From Plicaturopsis crispa FD-325 SS-3 (lineage: Eukaryota > Basidiomycota > Agaricomycetes > Amylocorticiales > Amylocorticiaceae), in contig KN832555.1 of NCBI GenBank assembly GCA_000827205.1, positions 626,366 through 690,365 on the forward strand: a stretch of DNA of 64,000 nucleotides, read 5' to 3'. Below the pieces are notes generated by a model. That model saw nothing but the letters and a program-made list of their open reading frames with translations. It made no database searches and had not been told where the DNA came from. A program made the translations under genes and the position numbers. This document shows positions 1 through 12,277 of the stretch, one piece after another. Every line of letters starts with the position of its first letter. Position 1 is the stretch's first letter.

Positions 1-1445
1 GCGTCGTGGCCGGGCTCATCATAGGGCACCCAGGAATGCGACAGGACCTGCTCCATCTTCAGCATCTCGAACTCGGGTAACGAGTCGTCCTCGATCATCG
101 CCGCGCGTGCATCCACGGTCGAGCATTCCGAAACTGCATCGGACTCTGCGTCAGTCATGACTGGCGTAGACATCCCGGGGTGATCAGGTGCAGGACTCGC
201 GGCAGGAACAGTCGGGTCTGGTCGCGGCGTTGAGCGTCCTGGGGTAGCTACTGGCGCAGGAACGCTGTCCACCATGGGCGTGCTCTGTCGCGTTTGACTG
301 AGCTGCGACTGCATAGACATTTCCGGGTGATCAGGAGCAGGACTCGCGGCCGGAACAATCGGGTCCTGTTGCTGTCCGGGGGTAGCTGAAGCCAACGCGT
401 TGTCCACCACGGGCGTGCTCTGTAGCGTGCGACTGGGCTGGGACTGCATGGACATTTCCGGGTGATCAGGAGCGGGACTTGCGGAAGGAGCGCTAGGATC
501 CTGCTGCTGCTTTGCGCGTCTTGGGGTATCTGACGCCGGCGCGCTATCTACCACAGGAGTGCTCTGTCGCGTGTGGCTGGGCTGTGACTGCATAGACATG
601 TCCTGGTGGTCAGGGGAGGGACTCGCGGCAGTAACACTCGGGTCCGGTCGCTGCTTGATACGCACTGGGGTAGCTGACGCCCGCGCGCTGTTCACCATAG
701 GCGTGTTCTGTCGCGTGCGGCTGGGCTGGGACTGCGAGATGCCGCACTCGCTCGTGGCAGGCGTAGTCAGTCTCCGACGTTTTGACGGAGGAACGTCTGC
801 GTCAACTGCATCGCCGGTTTGAGCTAGCCCGCGATGGATGGCCGCGTATGGGACCGCCGCCTTCATGGAAAGCCTTGCCGACGCACGCGTGCGCTCCGAC
901 GCCTCCACTGACGGCGCAGGCGTCAGCAACCCCCGGCCCGTATTTCGGGGTGGCGCGGGAACGGACGTAGCGCGTTTCCTTTTCTTGGATGGCTCGGCGA
1001 TAGTGGACGCGTCGTCAGACTTCGGTGCACTTCTCTTGCCCTTGCGTGCACGAGGCGTCTTGGCTTGCTTCGAAGAGCCCGGGGTGGCGGTCGATGCGCG
1101 TGAGCGCTTTTTTGGAGTGACGACGGCTTCCGGATGGGCATCGAGCTTTGTAGCTTTGGAAATGGCAGCAGCTGGGAATGGTCGATTCTACTTGGTAGAT
1201 TTCCGGCAGGGCGAAGAGAGTCACGTACCTAAGAGAGATGGACCTGAATTTGGTGGAGGTGGTGCACTCGCTGCTCGCCTCACCGCACGACTGTTATCTA
1301 GTTCTGTGACAGACCAGAGCCGCACAAGCTACGGTTAAGCGGAAAGATTGGCACGACGCAACGGCAGGTACTCACGTCCACTGCGCGCGGCATCGCTGGC
1401 ACCCTCTGCTACTATTTGCGCATTCTGCGACGCGTCGTCTGCCAT
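1..1445 (-). CDS. Unknown repeat-containing, probably nuclear protein (3' end outside window)
   Basis: Minus-strand gene read as exons 1445-1376, 1303-1229 and 1153 to beyond base 1. The two introns (1375-1304, 1228-1154) have GT-AG ends and keep frame. The protein starts MADDASQNAQIVAEG. It has a Pro-rich patch, then a Lys/Arg-rich, AT-hook-poor basic region (for example TPKKRSR, ARKGKRS, PSKKRKR) that would serve as a nuclear localisation signal. After this come four imperfect 45-49 residue repeats rich in Ser, Thr, Pro and Gln, each with MSMQSQ and a PAASPAPDHP-like end. It then enters an acidic stretch (SECSTVDARAAMIEDDSLPE) at the window edge. No catalytic domain is visible in the part present. 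I do not recognise the family; a chromatin or transcription role is only inferred from the basic, disordered composition. The long open frames on the plus strand here are shadows of this exon. Confidence 0.6.
169..740 (-). repeat. Coding tandem repeat, four units of 135-147 bp
   Basis: On the plus strand the unit boundary is marked by gacat(t/c/g) followed by ggtgatcagg-like sequence, seen near 169, 316, 451 and 595. Spacings are 147, 135 and 144 bp, all multiples of three. Units encode variants of MSMQSQPSxTRQSTPVVDSA ... DPSVPAASPAPDHPE. Length differences are whole codons, so the array stays in frame. Confidence 0.85.
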
Positions 1446-1944
1446 TCCGATGTGAGATATCGATGATTGAGGTGTTCCAGCAGCTCTCGGAGGCGAGCCT
1501 CATGGAAACGACTTGCACGTCTGCCAAATCTCATCTATAAAGTTTTTGTACAGGGGTTAATTGGGACTTCGTCGTGGGAGATTTCCCCGCAGTGGCTTTG
1601 CTCGCAGCTCGTCTGGTGTTGGTCTGGTGAGTAAGTTACTGGCGCCAGTATACATGACCGACCGTACTGTTCGTTTTTACTGAGGGTAACAGGCGGGCAG
1701 CTGTAGGTAGTCTCATGGATGCAATGCATCTCTCCTCCGAAGGTCAGCTCGTACATGCATGTAGATAGCAAAAGCAATATGTAGGTAGATAGCAAGAGCA
1801 GCGTTTGTGTACATTCCGTAACCCTAGATCCTATGAACGATAGATAAGTCACAGTAAATCCATCCCTCTCTCCGTATACTTGGTCAGTTAATTAGTCCGT
1901 GTATCCCCACCACATTGAATCCGTCCACTCAAACGCGTCGATGC
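1446..1944. other. Gene-free interval
   Basis: Lies upstream of the unknown repeat gene and downstream of the dehydrogenase, both on the minus strand. It holds a short A/T- and GTAGATAGCAA-containing stretch near 1760-1800 repeated twice, and no coding block I can support. It presumably contains the promoter of the left gene and the 3' UTR of the right gene. Confidence 0.5.
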
Positions 1945-3743
1945 CTATGCCGGAACGGGCTCGAGGACCTTCCCGGGGTTCATGATGCCGTGCGGGTCGA
2001 AGAGGTGCTTGATCTTCCGCATCAGGTCGATGTTCGCCTGGCTCTTAGAGAAGTGCAGCGCGTGCGTCTTGGCGGCACCGATGCCGTGCTCGGCGGATAC
2101 GGAGCCCTTGTATGACGCTGGCGGCTCGTTTGAGTACGACGGAGGAGGGGGGAAGACTAAGGAAGGTTACGTACCGACGAGTTCAAAGACGAAGGGCTCG
2201 AGGGCGTCTTCGATTTCTTTGGAGTAAACGTCCGCAACGACGTTTAGATGCAGATTCGCTGCGGCAACATCAGTACGATTGTCGTGTCCAGTGAATTGCA
2301 AGACTCACAGTCACCACAATGCCCGTATCCGATGACACACTTGACGGCCTTGTCGTGGAGGAGGCCCTTGCTGCGGAGGTGCTCCCTTGTCAGGTCGACC
2401 ACCTCCTTGAATTTAACCAAGGGGACGGAGATGTCGTATTTGTACGCCTTCCCCTCCTTCGACACAGCCTCCGTGACACCCTCACGCAGCGCCCACAGCG
2501 ACGAGAACTGTGCCGGATTCTGCGAGATCACACCCGTATTAATGAGCGGCTCCTCCGCCTCCATCAGCGTCTCCAACAAACGGTTCAGCTTCTCCTCATC
2601 ATGCTCACGGCACCCGCCGCTCGTCTCAATCAGCACAAAGCACTCCGCGCCCTCGACGTCCTCATCGTTCAGCGCGCGCCCCTGCCCGTGCTTCACGGAC
2701 AGCTCGTACGCGCGCCGGTCGATGAACTCGAACGCGGACAGGATCTCGGACAGCTCGCGCTGCGCGACCTGGAATAGCGGCGCGACGTTCGCGAAGCGCG
2801 GCAGCGCGAGGATGACGTTGTTCGACGCCTGCGGGGACGGCGGCGTGAGGATCGACACCGCGGTGACGACGCCGAGCGTGCCCTCCGCGCCGATGAACAG
2901 CTGCTTCAGGTCGTAGCCTGTGGGATGTTAGCATGATGCGGAAGTGGGTGGGGGGAGCGGCTGACCGGTGTTGTCCTTGCGCAGGGTAGAGAGGCCGTCG
3001 AGGATCGTGCCGTCCGGCAGCACGACCTCGAGGCCGAGCACCGATCCGTGCAGGGAGCCGTACCGGAGCAGCCGTAAGCCACCTGCGTTGGTGGCTACGT
3101 TTCCGCCGATCTGGCAGCTGCGTCATATAAGTATTTGTATATTATTTCTGCGGAATTACAGACACATACCTGCCTTTCGCACCGAGATCGAGGGGCATGA
3201 TGTGGTTGTGCGGCGCTATGTAGTCGGACAGGGCCTCCAGCACGCACCCAGCCTCCGCAACCAGCACGCCTGACATCGGGTGAGCACAACGTCGGTGACT
3301 TCGGGAATAGGCGGCTCACCAGATACTGGGTCGAACGACCGTACTTTGTTCATGTTCCCGAGACTTAGGATGACCTCGTCGTTGATGGGCACGCTCCCGC
3401 CGACGAGGCCCGTGTTCCCGCCCTGTGGAACGACCCCTATGCGCTTCTCCGCGCACCACTTTATTATTTCGCTGACCTCCTGCGTCGTCTTCGGCCGAAG
3501 CACGGTGGTGGCCTTGCCGTGGTACTTTCCCATCCAGTCATCGTTGTATGGCAAGAGCTCTGAGGACTCTACTGCGCCTGTGGTGGGTAAAGTCGAGAGA
3601 ATCGAGGAGGGCGCGAGGATTTTCGAAAAGTGGGCCAAGTCGACGTCTGTGACATGATTCAAGAGCGGTGCGGTCGAGTGTGCGCAGCGGCGTGTGCGAG
3701 TAGTCGCAGCCAGCTGACTTTGTATGCGTCTAGAGGCGAGCAT
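1945..3743 (-). CDS. Mitochondrial D-2-hydroxyglutarate / D-lactate dehydrogenase (FAD-linked, DLD2/D2HGDH type)
   Basis: Flavoenzyme of the vanillyl-alcohol-oxidase fold that oxidises D-2-hydroxy acids in mitochondria. The chosen ATG (3743) gives [20 protein letters not shown], a basic Ser/Arg-rich presequence; an ATG ten codons upstream in the same frame would bury it. In order: the FAD-binding domain with [14 protein letters not shown], a second block [31 protein letters not shown], then the C-terminal oxidase domain with [21 protein letters not shown] and [19 protein letters not shown], ending [11 protein letters not shown] and stop at 1945. Short GT-AG introns separate these blocks, one splitting GHCGD/GNLHLNV. 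The block order and near-complete motifs fit an intact enzyme of about 520-540 residues. Yeast homologues Dld2/Dld3 use D-2-hydroxyglutarate; choosing between that and D-lactate cannot be done from sequence alone. Confidence 0.93.
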
Positions 3744-5044
3744 ATCACGAAAACGAGGATCCTGCAAGTTCAAGCTCGAGCCTTGGCACTTCCAAACAGG
3801 ATAAATAATTGCGTATTTTGCGGCGCGCGTCGTAATTTCGTCTCAGACCGCGGTATTCGGATTCTGCTCGGGTTTCGGCTCTCATCCGGATCGTGCTTAC
3901 CCCGGACTCGCTTGTGTCTCCTCCCACTGCCGTCGTTTGTCTCCCACAGCACGTTCTACTCTCATACATCTTTCGAGAATACGAAGAACTACGCGTCAAA
4001 TCCATTCACTGGGCCTGCACTTGCAGGGGTCGGCCCTGGGAGCGTAGACAAAAACGATGCACAGTATCGTGCTTGGCAGGCGAGGGCCTAGCGGTAAGCG
4101 TATTAGTGAACGCAGCGCAGCTTCTGACTCGCACTGCATACGGTTTCTCCACCTACTTCTTAAGGTTCATACGCCTTATTCGGTTGAGACTGTTCTTCGC
4201 AGTCCTTCACGCAGCACACGCCAACTCGAGGTGCTTGGCTTTTGACACGCTCTTACGCGTCTGCATCTCGCGTTCCTAGGTCACTGGCCGTTAGACCAGG
4301 ATATCCGAGCCCGCCATGGATGAAGGAGTTGTTTCGATGGATGCTAAAGGAGACTAGGTCAGCCCCCATCACCGCCTCTCTTGATGCCATCCACAGCACT
4401 TGAAGCTACTTTGGCGGTGTTGGCACTCAGCACGAAGAATACAGCTTACACCTGCCTCTATGCGTTTCGAAACCTTCCCCCTCATTTACAGGGTGCCGGC
4501 GACTGTGTAAGATGGCTTCACTGCTGTCCCAGGTGCATGAAATTTGGGCAGTTCAACGGCCAGACAAGGAAGCGCTCCGTACACCCTGGAAAGTTGACGT
4601 CGGCTGTCCATACTGCACAGCAAGTCGCACATCCTTTTCGCGCTCGATACAAGTACTGCATTTCCTGTCATCGGTACCGCGTATACATAGGCAGTTTATA
4701 TTTCGTTACAAGACATGCTCGACTTGAGAACAAGGTCGCGGAGTTGACGGCTGTCGGGATTCGTCCGGGTCGACGCGTGGGAATAAGCAATCTGCTCGGA
4801 TCACGGCGCCTCCTCGGCAAGGGAGCGCCGCGGTGGCGAGTCGACGAATCCTTGAGCGCTCCTTCGCCTGTCCTGGCCTTTTTATTCTGCTCGGCGCTCG
4901 TTTACACCTCCTTGCCCGTTATTTCATCTCTCACACTGTGTTTTACCCGCGGAATGCACTTCCGTTAACATTTAATACCATTTACCCCCGGCCTAATCTT
5001 CCCCAGTTTGCGCTCTTTCTACCCGTCTTTCAACCATCCTTCCC
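3744..5044. other. Gene-free interval, 1.3 kb
   Basis: Divergent intergenic space between the D-2-HG dehydrogenase (minus) and the CNH/GYF gene (plus). Several open frames of 60-195 codons cross it in different phases, but none shows a recognisable domain, consistent codon use or splice pattern. The stretch just before 5045 is C/T-rich, as is common at fungal promoters. I see no repeat or RNA gene in it. Confidence 0.5.
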
Positions 5045-8000
5045 ATGCCAGAACTCGACGATCCCGACGAACATTGGAGCGATGCACCGGAAACAGCAGA
5101 CGACGAGCACTCGCTGCGCGGTGACCCCATGGAGGTGCAGGAAACGGCGCAGCCCGGCGACCAAGAACAAGACCTGACAGTCAGAGGCATCAAAATAACG
5201 GGCGACGAGAGCAAGACCGAAATGGGGCCTCCGTCTCTGGGCACCATTGGCGCGAACTCTCCGCTCTCAGCGCAGGAACAAATTGATCCCTCTGCCAGCG
5301 TGCACAGTCTACCTGCTGTGCATGTCTCCGAACCCACCTCTCCGCCACGTCGCCCTTCGACCGCGCGCGCACCACAGGACGCTGAAAATGCGACGTCTAC
5401 ATCACGAACTCATATATCCGCAGACGGCGGACTGTCGGCAACGGAGAGAAGAAGCCGACATCGTTCAGGCATAGACGTGCGTATATGACTTCATTCCCGT
5501 TAACACACCCCACTCAACACACATACGCTATCCCACAGCCTCGCTCGTCCAACCGTCTCTCTGGATTCTTCTCCAACTTTCTGCACCGGCGAGACAACCC
5601 ACCCATGCCGCAATCTAGAAGTACACTGCGCGAGGAGCAGGAGCCGCCGACATCTCCCGTCGTCGGTTCTGCGCCTAGATCACGATCCACCTCACCCGCG
5701 CCGACTAGACCCAGTACGCCACCACCACAGCTCCCCGCTCCGACCCTCAACGAACTCGGTCTCTCGCTTTCTGTTCTCACATCCGACCTATCGCCTTCCC
5801 ACTTCAGCACTCCTCCCACCAGCGGTGCATTTTTGGGTCCCCATTACTTGCTATTATGTCACGTGCAAGGCCTCGACGTCCTTCCGCTGGTCTCGCCGCC
5901 TGCCTTGCAACCTTATGCTCTCGTGCGCAGAGTTAGTTTCAAAAGCGTGGTGGTTATGGAGCAACGCGGAGTCTTGGTTGCCATTGCAGGTAGGAGGGAT
6001 GGCGTCCGGGTCTACGCGCTGGAGGAGATTAAGAAGGCGGTAGAATGGCGGTTGGACGTTGAGATTAGACGGGAACGAGAGCGCGCACGGAGAGAGGAAG
6101 CGAAAAAGACCACGACAAGTCTCGACCGTACACTTCTCCCTTCCCGCGACTCGGCAGAGAAAAAGTCCAAGGCACGGCTCTCCACTTCCCCGACTCCCCC
6201 ATCTCCCACGAAGGGCAAAGCTCCTCGAAAGAGCTCTACAGCCTCTACAAACTCTGTGCTTGTCCCACGCACGCCCACCACGCCCCGGAAACCCAAACCA
6301 TCGCAGCCACCGCCACAATCAGTCCCTGTCCCGCCAATACCACCCATACCCACTGATGAAACTGCTGGCCGCCCTCCACCCTATACAACTAGCGCCACGC
6401 GCCTACGTAGTCAAACCTCGATCGTCGAGCTGCATCGCCGGGGCCGTGCGGGATCCGTGTCAGAGGTAATGGCTGGTGCGCCCCCAAACCGGCGGAGTGC
6501 CGAGCGCTCGTCCAGGCCGCGTAACGAAGACACGAAAACAGACGACTGGGTAGAGGCGCGCGGAAACAGCGACGACGAGGCGATTGACATCGTAGCCGCC
6601 GGCCCAAGTGGCGGCGAGGCACTCGACGAACGCACCAGTGCGCGCGGAGCGGCGCCACCGGTGCCCGGCTCGCCCATCATACGCACAGAAGCGCTCCCAG
6701 CGTCCTCCCGTCCGCGTCCGCTGTCCCAGGGCACCCGACGGAACCGTCCCGCTAACCTTGACCTCTCGTTGACGAACAGCCAGGCCGTGGTGCCCTCCGA
6801 GCCCTCGCCGACGCCAACACTGATGACCCTGCGGCAGGCGCTGTCGCACCCGCAGGGCGGCGACGCGACGGATCCGGACACGCCGAGGGACTTTGATGAG
6901 GACACGGATGGCGCGCATGATGGGACGGGTGATGAGCTCACGCTTGCGCAGGCGTTGATGGAGAGCCGGATCCCTGATCTGCCCCCCGCTGGCTCGCGGA
7001 GGTCTCAACAGCCCATCCTAATCACCGCATCGCATTCTGTCGTCGACGCCGAGGCGGAGCCTGCGAGCCCGCGCTCGTCAGACGTGCAGTCGTCGATCAG
7101 CGCGTCGAATGCCTCCGTTGCAGCCCGCCGGCGCAGGCGGTGGTCTGTGAACCTTTTTGCCAACCAGACTACTGTGCCGGAGACGACGGTGCCGAATGCG
7201 ACTTCACTGGCGGACTCGAGCGGCACGACGCTGGTGTCGGCGGAGCCGCCTGTTGCGTCGACGTCGGAGGGGGACACCTCGGCGAGGAGGCTCGCGCGGT
7301 CCAATTCAGCCCACTCCCATGTCTCGACGACGTCTGCGCCCACACCAGCGCGGCCTGCGACGTCTGCGTCTTCTGCTGGCCGGCGAGCGCGGCTCACTGA
7401 GAACCCGCCTCCCGTACCGCCCATGTCCCATTCTCCTACATCCTCGAATCATTCGCACTCCCGATTCTTTGCACGGATGATCAGTAATGCCTTCCACACA
7501 CGTCGATCGGAGGATCAATCCCAAACTCTTGCGCTGAGAAATCAGGTGGATGCGGAGAACAGTAGGAACGGCGGGCCGGCTGCTGGCCATGCTGCGCCTC
7601 CGAAGTTGGAGTACGTGAAGCTCCCTGGGACTAAGGGTGCTCTGCTTGTGAAGGCTGTGGAAACTCCTAAGAAAAGGTATGTCGCCTCTTGCAACACTCA
7701 CAATGAATATGTTGCTTATGTGTATCTTCAGTTTCCTTGCTATCTTGTGTGGAGAGAACGGAGAGAAGGTCGAGTTGTTTGCTGGGACATACAGGACTGC
7801 CCTTGGGCTGTCGCGTACCTTCATCCTACCTGATTCGCCTCGCTCTCTGGAGCTACAACTCCAGGGCGATGACCTTGTCGAAGTGTTCTTGGTCTTCTCG
7901 CAGAACGTCTTCGGACTGGAGCCCGCCACCGTCAGGGTGCGCGAGGTCCGTATAGGCCGCGCTGAGCGCAGGGCTGCGCGGCGGCGGGCTCGGGAGCTTC

Positions 8001-9422
8001 GCGTAGGCGATGCCGCTGGCGACACCCCCGGGAATGCCGAGGAGGACGCCAATGTGAACGTCAGCATCGGCGTATCTGTCGCTGCGAGTGCGGACGTCCT
8101 TGCCCCGGGCACGGGTCGCCATCCCGCTGATTCTGCCGCTCAACCCGCTGCGGATCCTCCTGTCAACGCGATGTCTAACGACGCGCCCGCTCCTCAAACG
8201 ATCGGCGAGTCTTTGACGGCGAACGCCCTAGCGCCCCATGCCGAGGAGCTCGTAGCGCTGGCGACTGCGCAAATGGGCCCGTACACGACGTTCCAGCAGT
8301 TGTCGTTCGCCCCGAACTTCCCTTTGGCCTCGATCGCGGATGAATATATAATACCCCCGACATATCCCTCGTTCCTGGACTATCGCACGGAGCACGAGCC
8401 TGAAGTGAACGGCGATAGTAATGTAGATCTTGCGCAAATACAGTTCTCTCCGCCGGGGCTTCCGGTGCCAGCCGCCTCGCCACCGTCCAAGTGGTTCTAT
8501 CGAGATCCAAAGGGCCTTGTGCATGGTATGTCGCTCTTATATATGCGCTGCGATGTCCATCTTCTCACACTCCCTTTCAGGCCCGTGGAAAGCTTCGTTG
8601 ATGCAATCGTGGTACAAAGATGGATTGCTACCTCCCGACCTCCCTGTTAGGAGGGAAGAGGACACGGACTATGTGTTGCTCAAGGTCTTGAGGCTGCAGA
8701 GCGTTGATCCTACGCACCCCTTTCGGTCGCCCCCTCCTCCTCTCATGTCGGAACCTCTGCCACTACAAGAGACATCAAAGCCGCTCCTTGAACCCATCTC
8801 CCTCCTCTCCCAGCCCAAGCATTTCGGACCGCCAGCGCTGTTTTTCTCGTCGCGTGGGGGACATAGCACGACAATCGTGGATGCCCGAGGTAGATCCGTG
8901 CTGAAGGGTCGCTTTGTGTGGAGTCCAGATGACCAGGATGACGATGATATGCCAATTCCGCTGGCGCGTATGGGCGACGTGAAGCGGCTGGAGGCTTTCG
9001 ACGTCAAGGAGCGTTCTGTTCTCGTCGCCTTGCGGCAAGGCGGGCTGGAGGCGGTTGATCTCGGCGACGCGCTCCTCAAGCCGGCCGATGAATCGCGCAC
9101 GGTGCTGCCTCAGTTCAGCCCCCCTCCCTCGAACATCAACCGCCGGAGTCCGTTCGTGTGGAAGATCGGCACACCGGTATCCTCCTCGCCGACGTCGTTC
9201 ACTGCGTTGTCGGCCCGCACGCGGGGCGGGCAGTCCGTGCACAAGAAGCTGAGCACCGGTCCCGGGAAGTCCCCCGGGCGCACAGACTTCACGCTGAGCT
9301 CGGACGCAGACGCGGACAACCCGAACGAGGTCCTCTTTCTCGGGCGGAAGGGCGACGAGATATATTTATGTGAGCGGATAGCGGGATCTTTCCGCCTGCT
9401 ACGACTGCGGCCTAGCGCCTGA
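5045..9422 (+). CDS. Large CNH-like and GYF domain protein
   Basis: Exons 5045-5476, 5539-7676, 7732-8525 and 8581-9422 join in frame to 1,401 codons. The first ~145 residues are acidic and low-complexity. Residues ~230-360 (SGAFLGPHYLLLCHVQGLDV ... VAIAGRRDGVRVYALEEI) and ~860-950 (KGALLVKAVETPKK ... FLVFSQNVFGLEP) resemble the split beta-propeller strands of a citron homology (CNH) domain, separated by ~480 residues of Ser/Pro-rich linker. A clear GYF domain follows near 8490-8720: WFYRDPKGLVHGPW, MQSWYKDGLLPPDLPVRR and YVLLKVLRL; the intron at 8526-8580 falls inside it, between the glycine and GPW. GYF domains bind proline-rich peptides; CNH domains often bind small GTPases. The rest is partly disordered and ends SFRLLRLRPSA. 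The GYF call is strong, the CNH call moderate, the cellular role unknown. Confidence 0.8.
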
Positions 9423-9690
9423 TGAATTTCCTCGCGGGGCTCGTGCTGTCTTGTGCCTATACTTCCTCTCTCCTACTTATCGCATCTCAGGGATCCTTTC
9501 CTCTCCAATCGCAACCTTATTGCAATGTAGTATGCGCCCCAATTTTTTATACATGTTACGGCTTGCTAGTATCCCCTCCAACTGTGCAACTATCCATTAA
9601 ATTTCCCGCTCTTCCTCTACCACAAGTTCTGTCTCGCTCGTTAGCTACCGCCTAAACTTTATTAAATCGTAGCTATGAGTGCAATGCTAT

Positions 9691-12277
9691 CTAAAGCTTT
9701 GCAACTATCTTCCGTAAATCTGTCTTCAATATCTTCCCGGTGGACGTTTTCTTCAAGCCGACCAGATTGTTCTCAGCACAGGAAAGGTAGAGATAATGTA
9801 GGCGCAGACGACTCACCGGCAATTCTTTGACAACCTCCACCCACTCGGGGTGTGCGAACCCCGGCAATCGCCCCCGGACGTGTTTCTTGAGCTCTTGGTG
9901 GAACTCCCCGTGTCGCCCGTGCCATCGCGCACTATGCTGTGGATGTATGACCACGAATGCCATCGGACGCTCACCCCATTTCGGATGAGGCCGCGCGACT
10001 ACAGACACTTCGAGGATGTGGGGGTGGCTTGCCAGCTCTGTTCAAATCAGCCGTGTTAGAGGGCTTTGTGGGTACCGGAAGCTGCTTGGGGGGTACCTTG
10101 CTCTATAGCGAGACTCGACGCGTTCTCTCCGCCGCTGATAATCAAGTCCTTGGACCGGTCTGGAGAACGGATCAGTGTAAGTAAGACCGCGCACGCAAGA
10201 GCGATGCAAGACTCCGTACCCATGATTGCGATAGAGCCATCTGGGTGCATGACAGCGAGGTCTCCGCTATGAAACCATCCGCCTTGGAAAGCCTTCCGAG
10301 TAGCCTCCGCGTCCTGGAAATACTATATGCGCGAACAGTTAGCATCGAATACACGCGCCATTTTCCCCTGACCGACCTCTTTCATGACGATATTCCCCCT
10401 GGTCACAATTTCGCCGACGGTCTTCCCATCCCGCGGAACGTCTACCAGGACGTCCGGGTCCGCGTGTGCATCCTCGGGCTGGTATACAATGCGCACATCC
10501 TCCGCTGTCGCATACGTGAAGCCCTGCCTCGCCATTAATTTGGCGCGGTCGGATAGAGAAAGCTTCGACCAGAATGGCTGGGCATAGTTGCGCGTGAAAG
10601 GCCCGTATGTCTGCGGCATTCTGAGTTAGTACGGAGTTGATCAATATTTATCGGCACGTACCTCGCTATCGCATTATAAGATATACAACAAATTCCGTGT
10701 AAGTTATTGCATATTAATCCGGAAGTACTGATACGCACGTCAGCCCGTATACATGCACTGGGTTGATGCCTATCTTCTCCAGTTCACTGATTAGATGCGC
10801 GGTAGGTGCGGCACCAGCAATAACCGCGGTGATGCTCTGCGGTGGACGTGCTGCTGCGGGATGGTTCACAATACCAATCTGCGGATGATGGACGATGTGT
10901 AAGTCAGAATACAATGGGTCGTGGACAGGCGCGACACGTACTTGGACAGTGGGTGCAGCGCAGTAGTGTGTGACGCCGTTGTGGAGAAACTGTTTCCATA
11001 TCGTGGAATATTCGACGGTCCTCAGGGTTATCTGGACAAGGGGTAGTGCATGGGAATGGGCTAAGTATTCGCAAAGAGTTGCTGATTTTCTACCTGAGTC
11101 GCGAAAGCAAAGACGTTGGCCCACGGATATGTCCATCCGGCGGCGTGGAACATAGGCAGGATCCTGTGTTAAAAGTAGCGGGGGGTGGTCAGTGAGCGCA
11201 ATGAGATATGATCACGAGTCAAGACTCACCATAGATATGTAGAGTCGCGATTTATGCTAGTGGGGAGTGATACATATCAGACAAAGGACAAGAATCGGCA
11301 TGGCATGGACGTACCGGCCTTCAGACGCATTCGCGATCGCAGCCAGATACGAGCCTGAATGTGCGATTCAATCTATATGAGTATTATTATGAGGAAGTGA
11401 GAAAAAATCCCGTCACCTCGTAGTGTCGTGAGCACTCCTTTGGGCTGTAAAGTGTTCAATTACAAGGCTAGCCATGAATCTATGAACCGCAAACGCACGC
11501 GACCAGTTGTTCCGGACCTACATGCGCAGAAATTAAGTCAGTGCCCGAATGAAGCGAATAACAAAGTGCGCCAAACTGCTAACGTGTAGCACAATACCGC
11601 AGGTGCATTCTCATCCCCCTCCGCCTGCAGACCTGCCCATCCTTTCTCACCACTGAACCTCCGTCCGGCACTCAAGAACTCCTCGTACGGATCGCCCGCG
11701 CGTCCTGTGTCTTTGGAGACAACGACAGGGACTTTCGAATCGCGCGGAATGAGGTGCGCGCATTCGTGGTCGACAAGAATGAGCCTTGCACCACTGTGGT
11801 CAAGGATATACGCGACTTCGGCTGGTGTTAGACGCGTGTTGACCGGGGTGAGTACGGCTCGTGCGGCGAGTACACCGTAGTGCGCGTCTATTGAACGGTC
11901 TTAAGGCCAGCCATGAACAAGATAGAACGATGAGGAGGTACCAGCTATTATAGGCCTGTACGCAGTTTATGAGCATTGATTCCAGTGCAATATTCTGTTA
12001 CGGTGCTCACGCGTTAGGCGCGATGATTGCGACGCGATCGCCAGGCTGGATACCTGCTTGGATCAAGGCATAGGCCAAGTTCTGTATTCTCTGTGACCTA
12101 TCACGTCCAAGGATTGGTCCTGTGGTACTCTCAGTTAGCCGAACGAAGTGACTCACCATACAGCGAAAGAATAGTATGCAGGATATGGCACTTCAGGGTG
12201 TGCCAGAGCGAGTTTGTCGGGATAAATCTGGGCAGCACGCAAGATAAATGCGAGGGGATTCTGCAGATAGTTTGGTT
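9691..12277 (-). CDS. Peroxisomal AMP-dependent acyl-CoA ligase
   Basis: Member of the ANL (acyl-CoA synthetase/AMP-ligase) superfamily: carboxylic acid + ATP + CoA gives acyl-CoA. Blocks in order on the minus strand: NPLAFILRAAQIYPDKLALA, QNLAYALIQAGIQPGDRVA, PAEVAYILDHSGARLILVDH, the P-loop CYT-SGTTGR-PKGVLTTLRG split by two introns (11460-11590), LPMFHAAGWTYPWANVFAFA, HYCAAPTVQ, PVHVYGLTETYGP, GWFHSGDLAVMHPDGSIAI, DRSKDLIISGGENAS and KTSTGKILKTDLRK with the catalytic lysine. The C-terminus is VAKL, so AKL is a canonical PTS1 peroxisome import signal. The gene is cut by more than ten tiny introns; one (about 12110-12168) is only consistent if AG at GTGATAG is used. The first exon could not be fixed, so the right boundary is approximate. 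Substrate chain length cannot be told. Confidence 0.88.

Noticed and set aside
559-1338. Plus-strand open frames of 87-166 codons over the repeat region
   Set aside because: They are antisense to a minus-strand exon set with consistent splice sites, repeat periodicity in codons and a basic nuclear-type composition; the plus-strand translations look like noise.
4381-4968. 195-codon open frame upstream of the CNH/GYF gene
   Set aside because: No recognisable domain, composition unlike neighbours, overlapped by equally long frames in other phases; probably chance in a promoter region.
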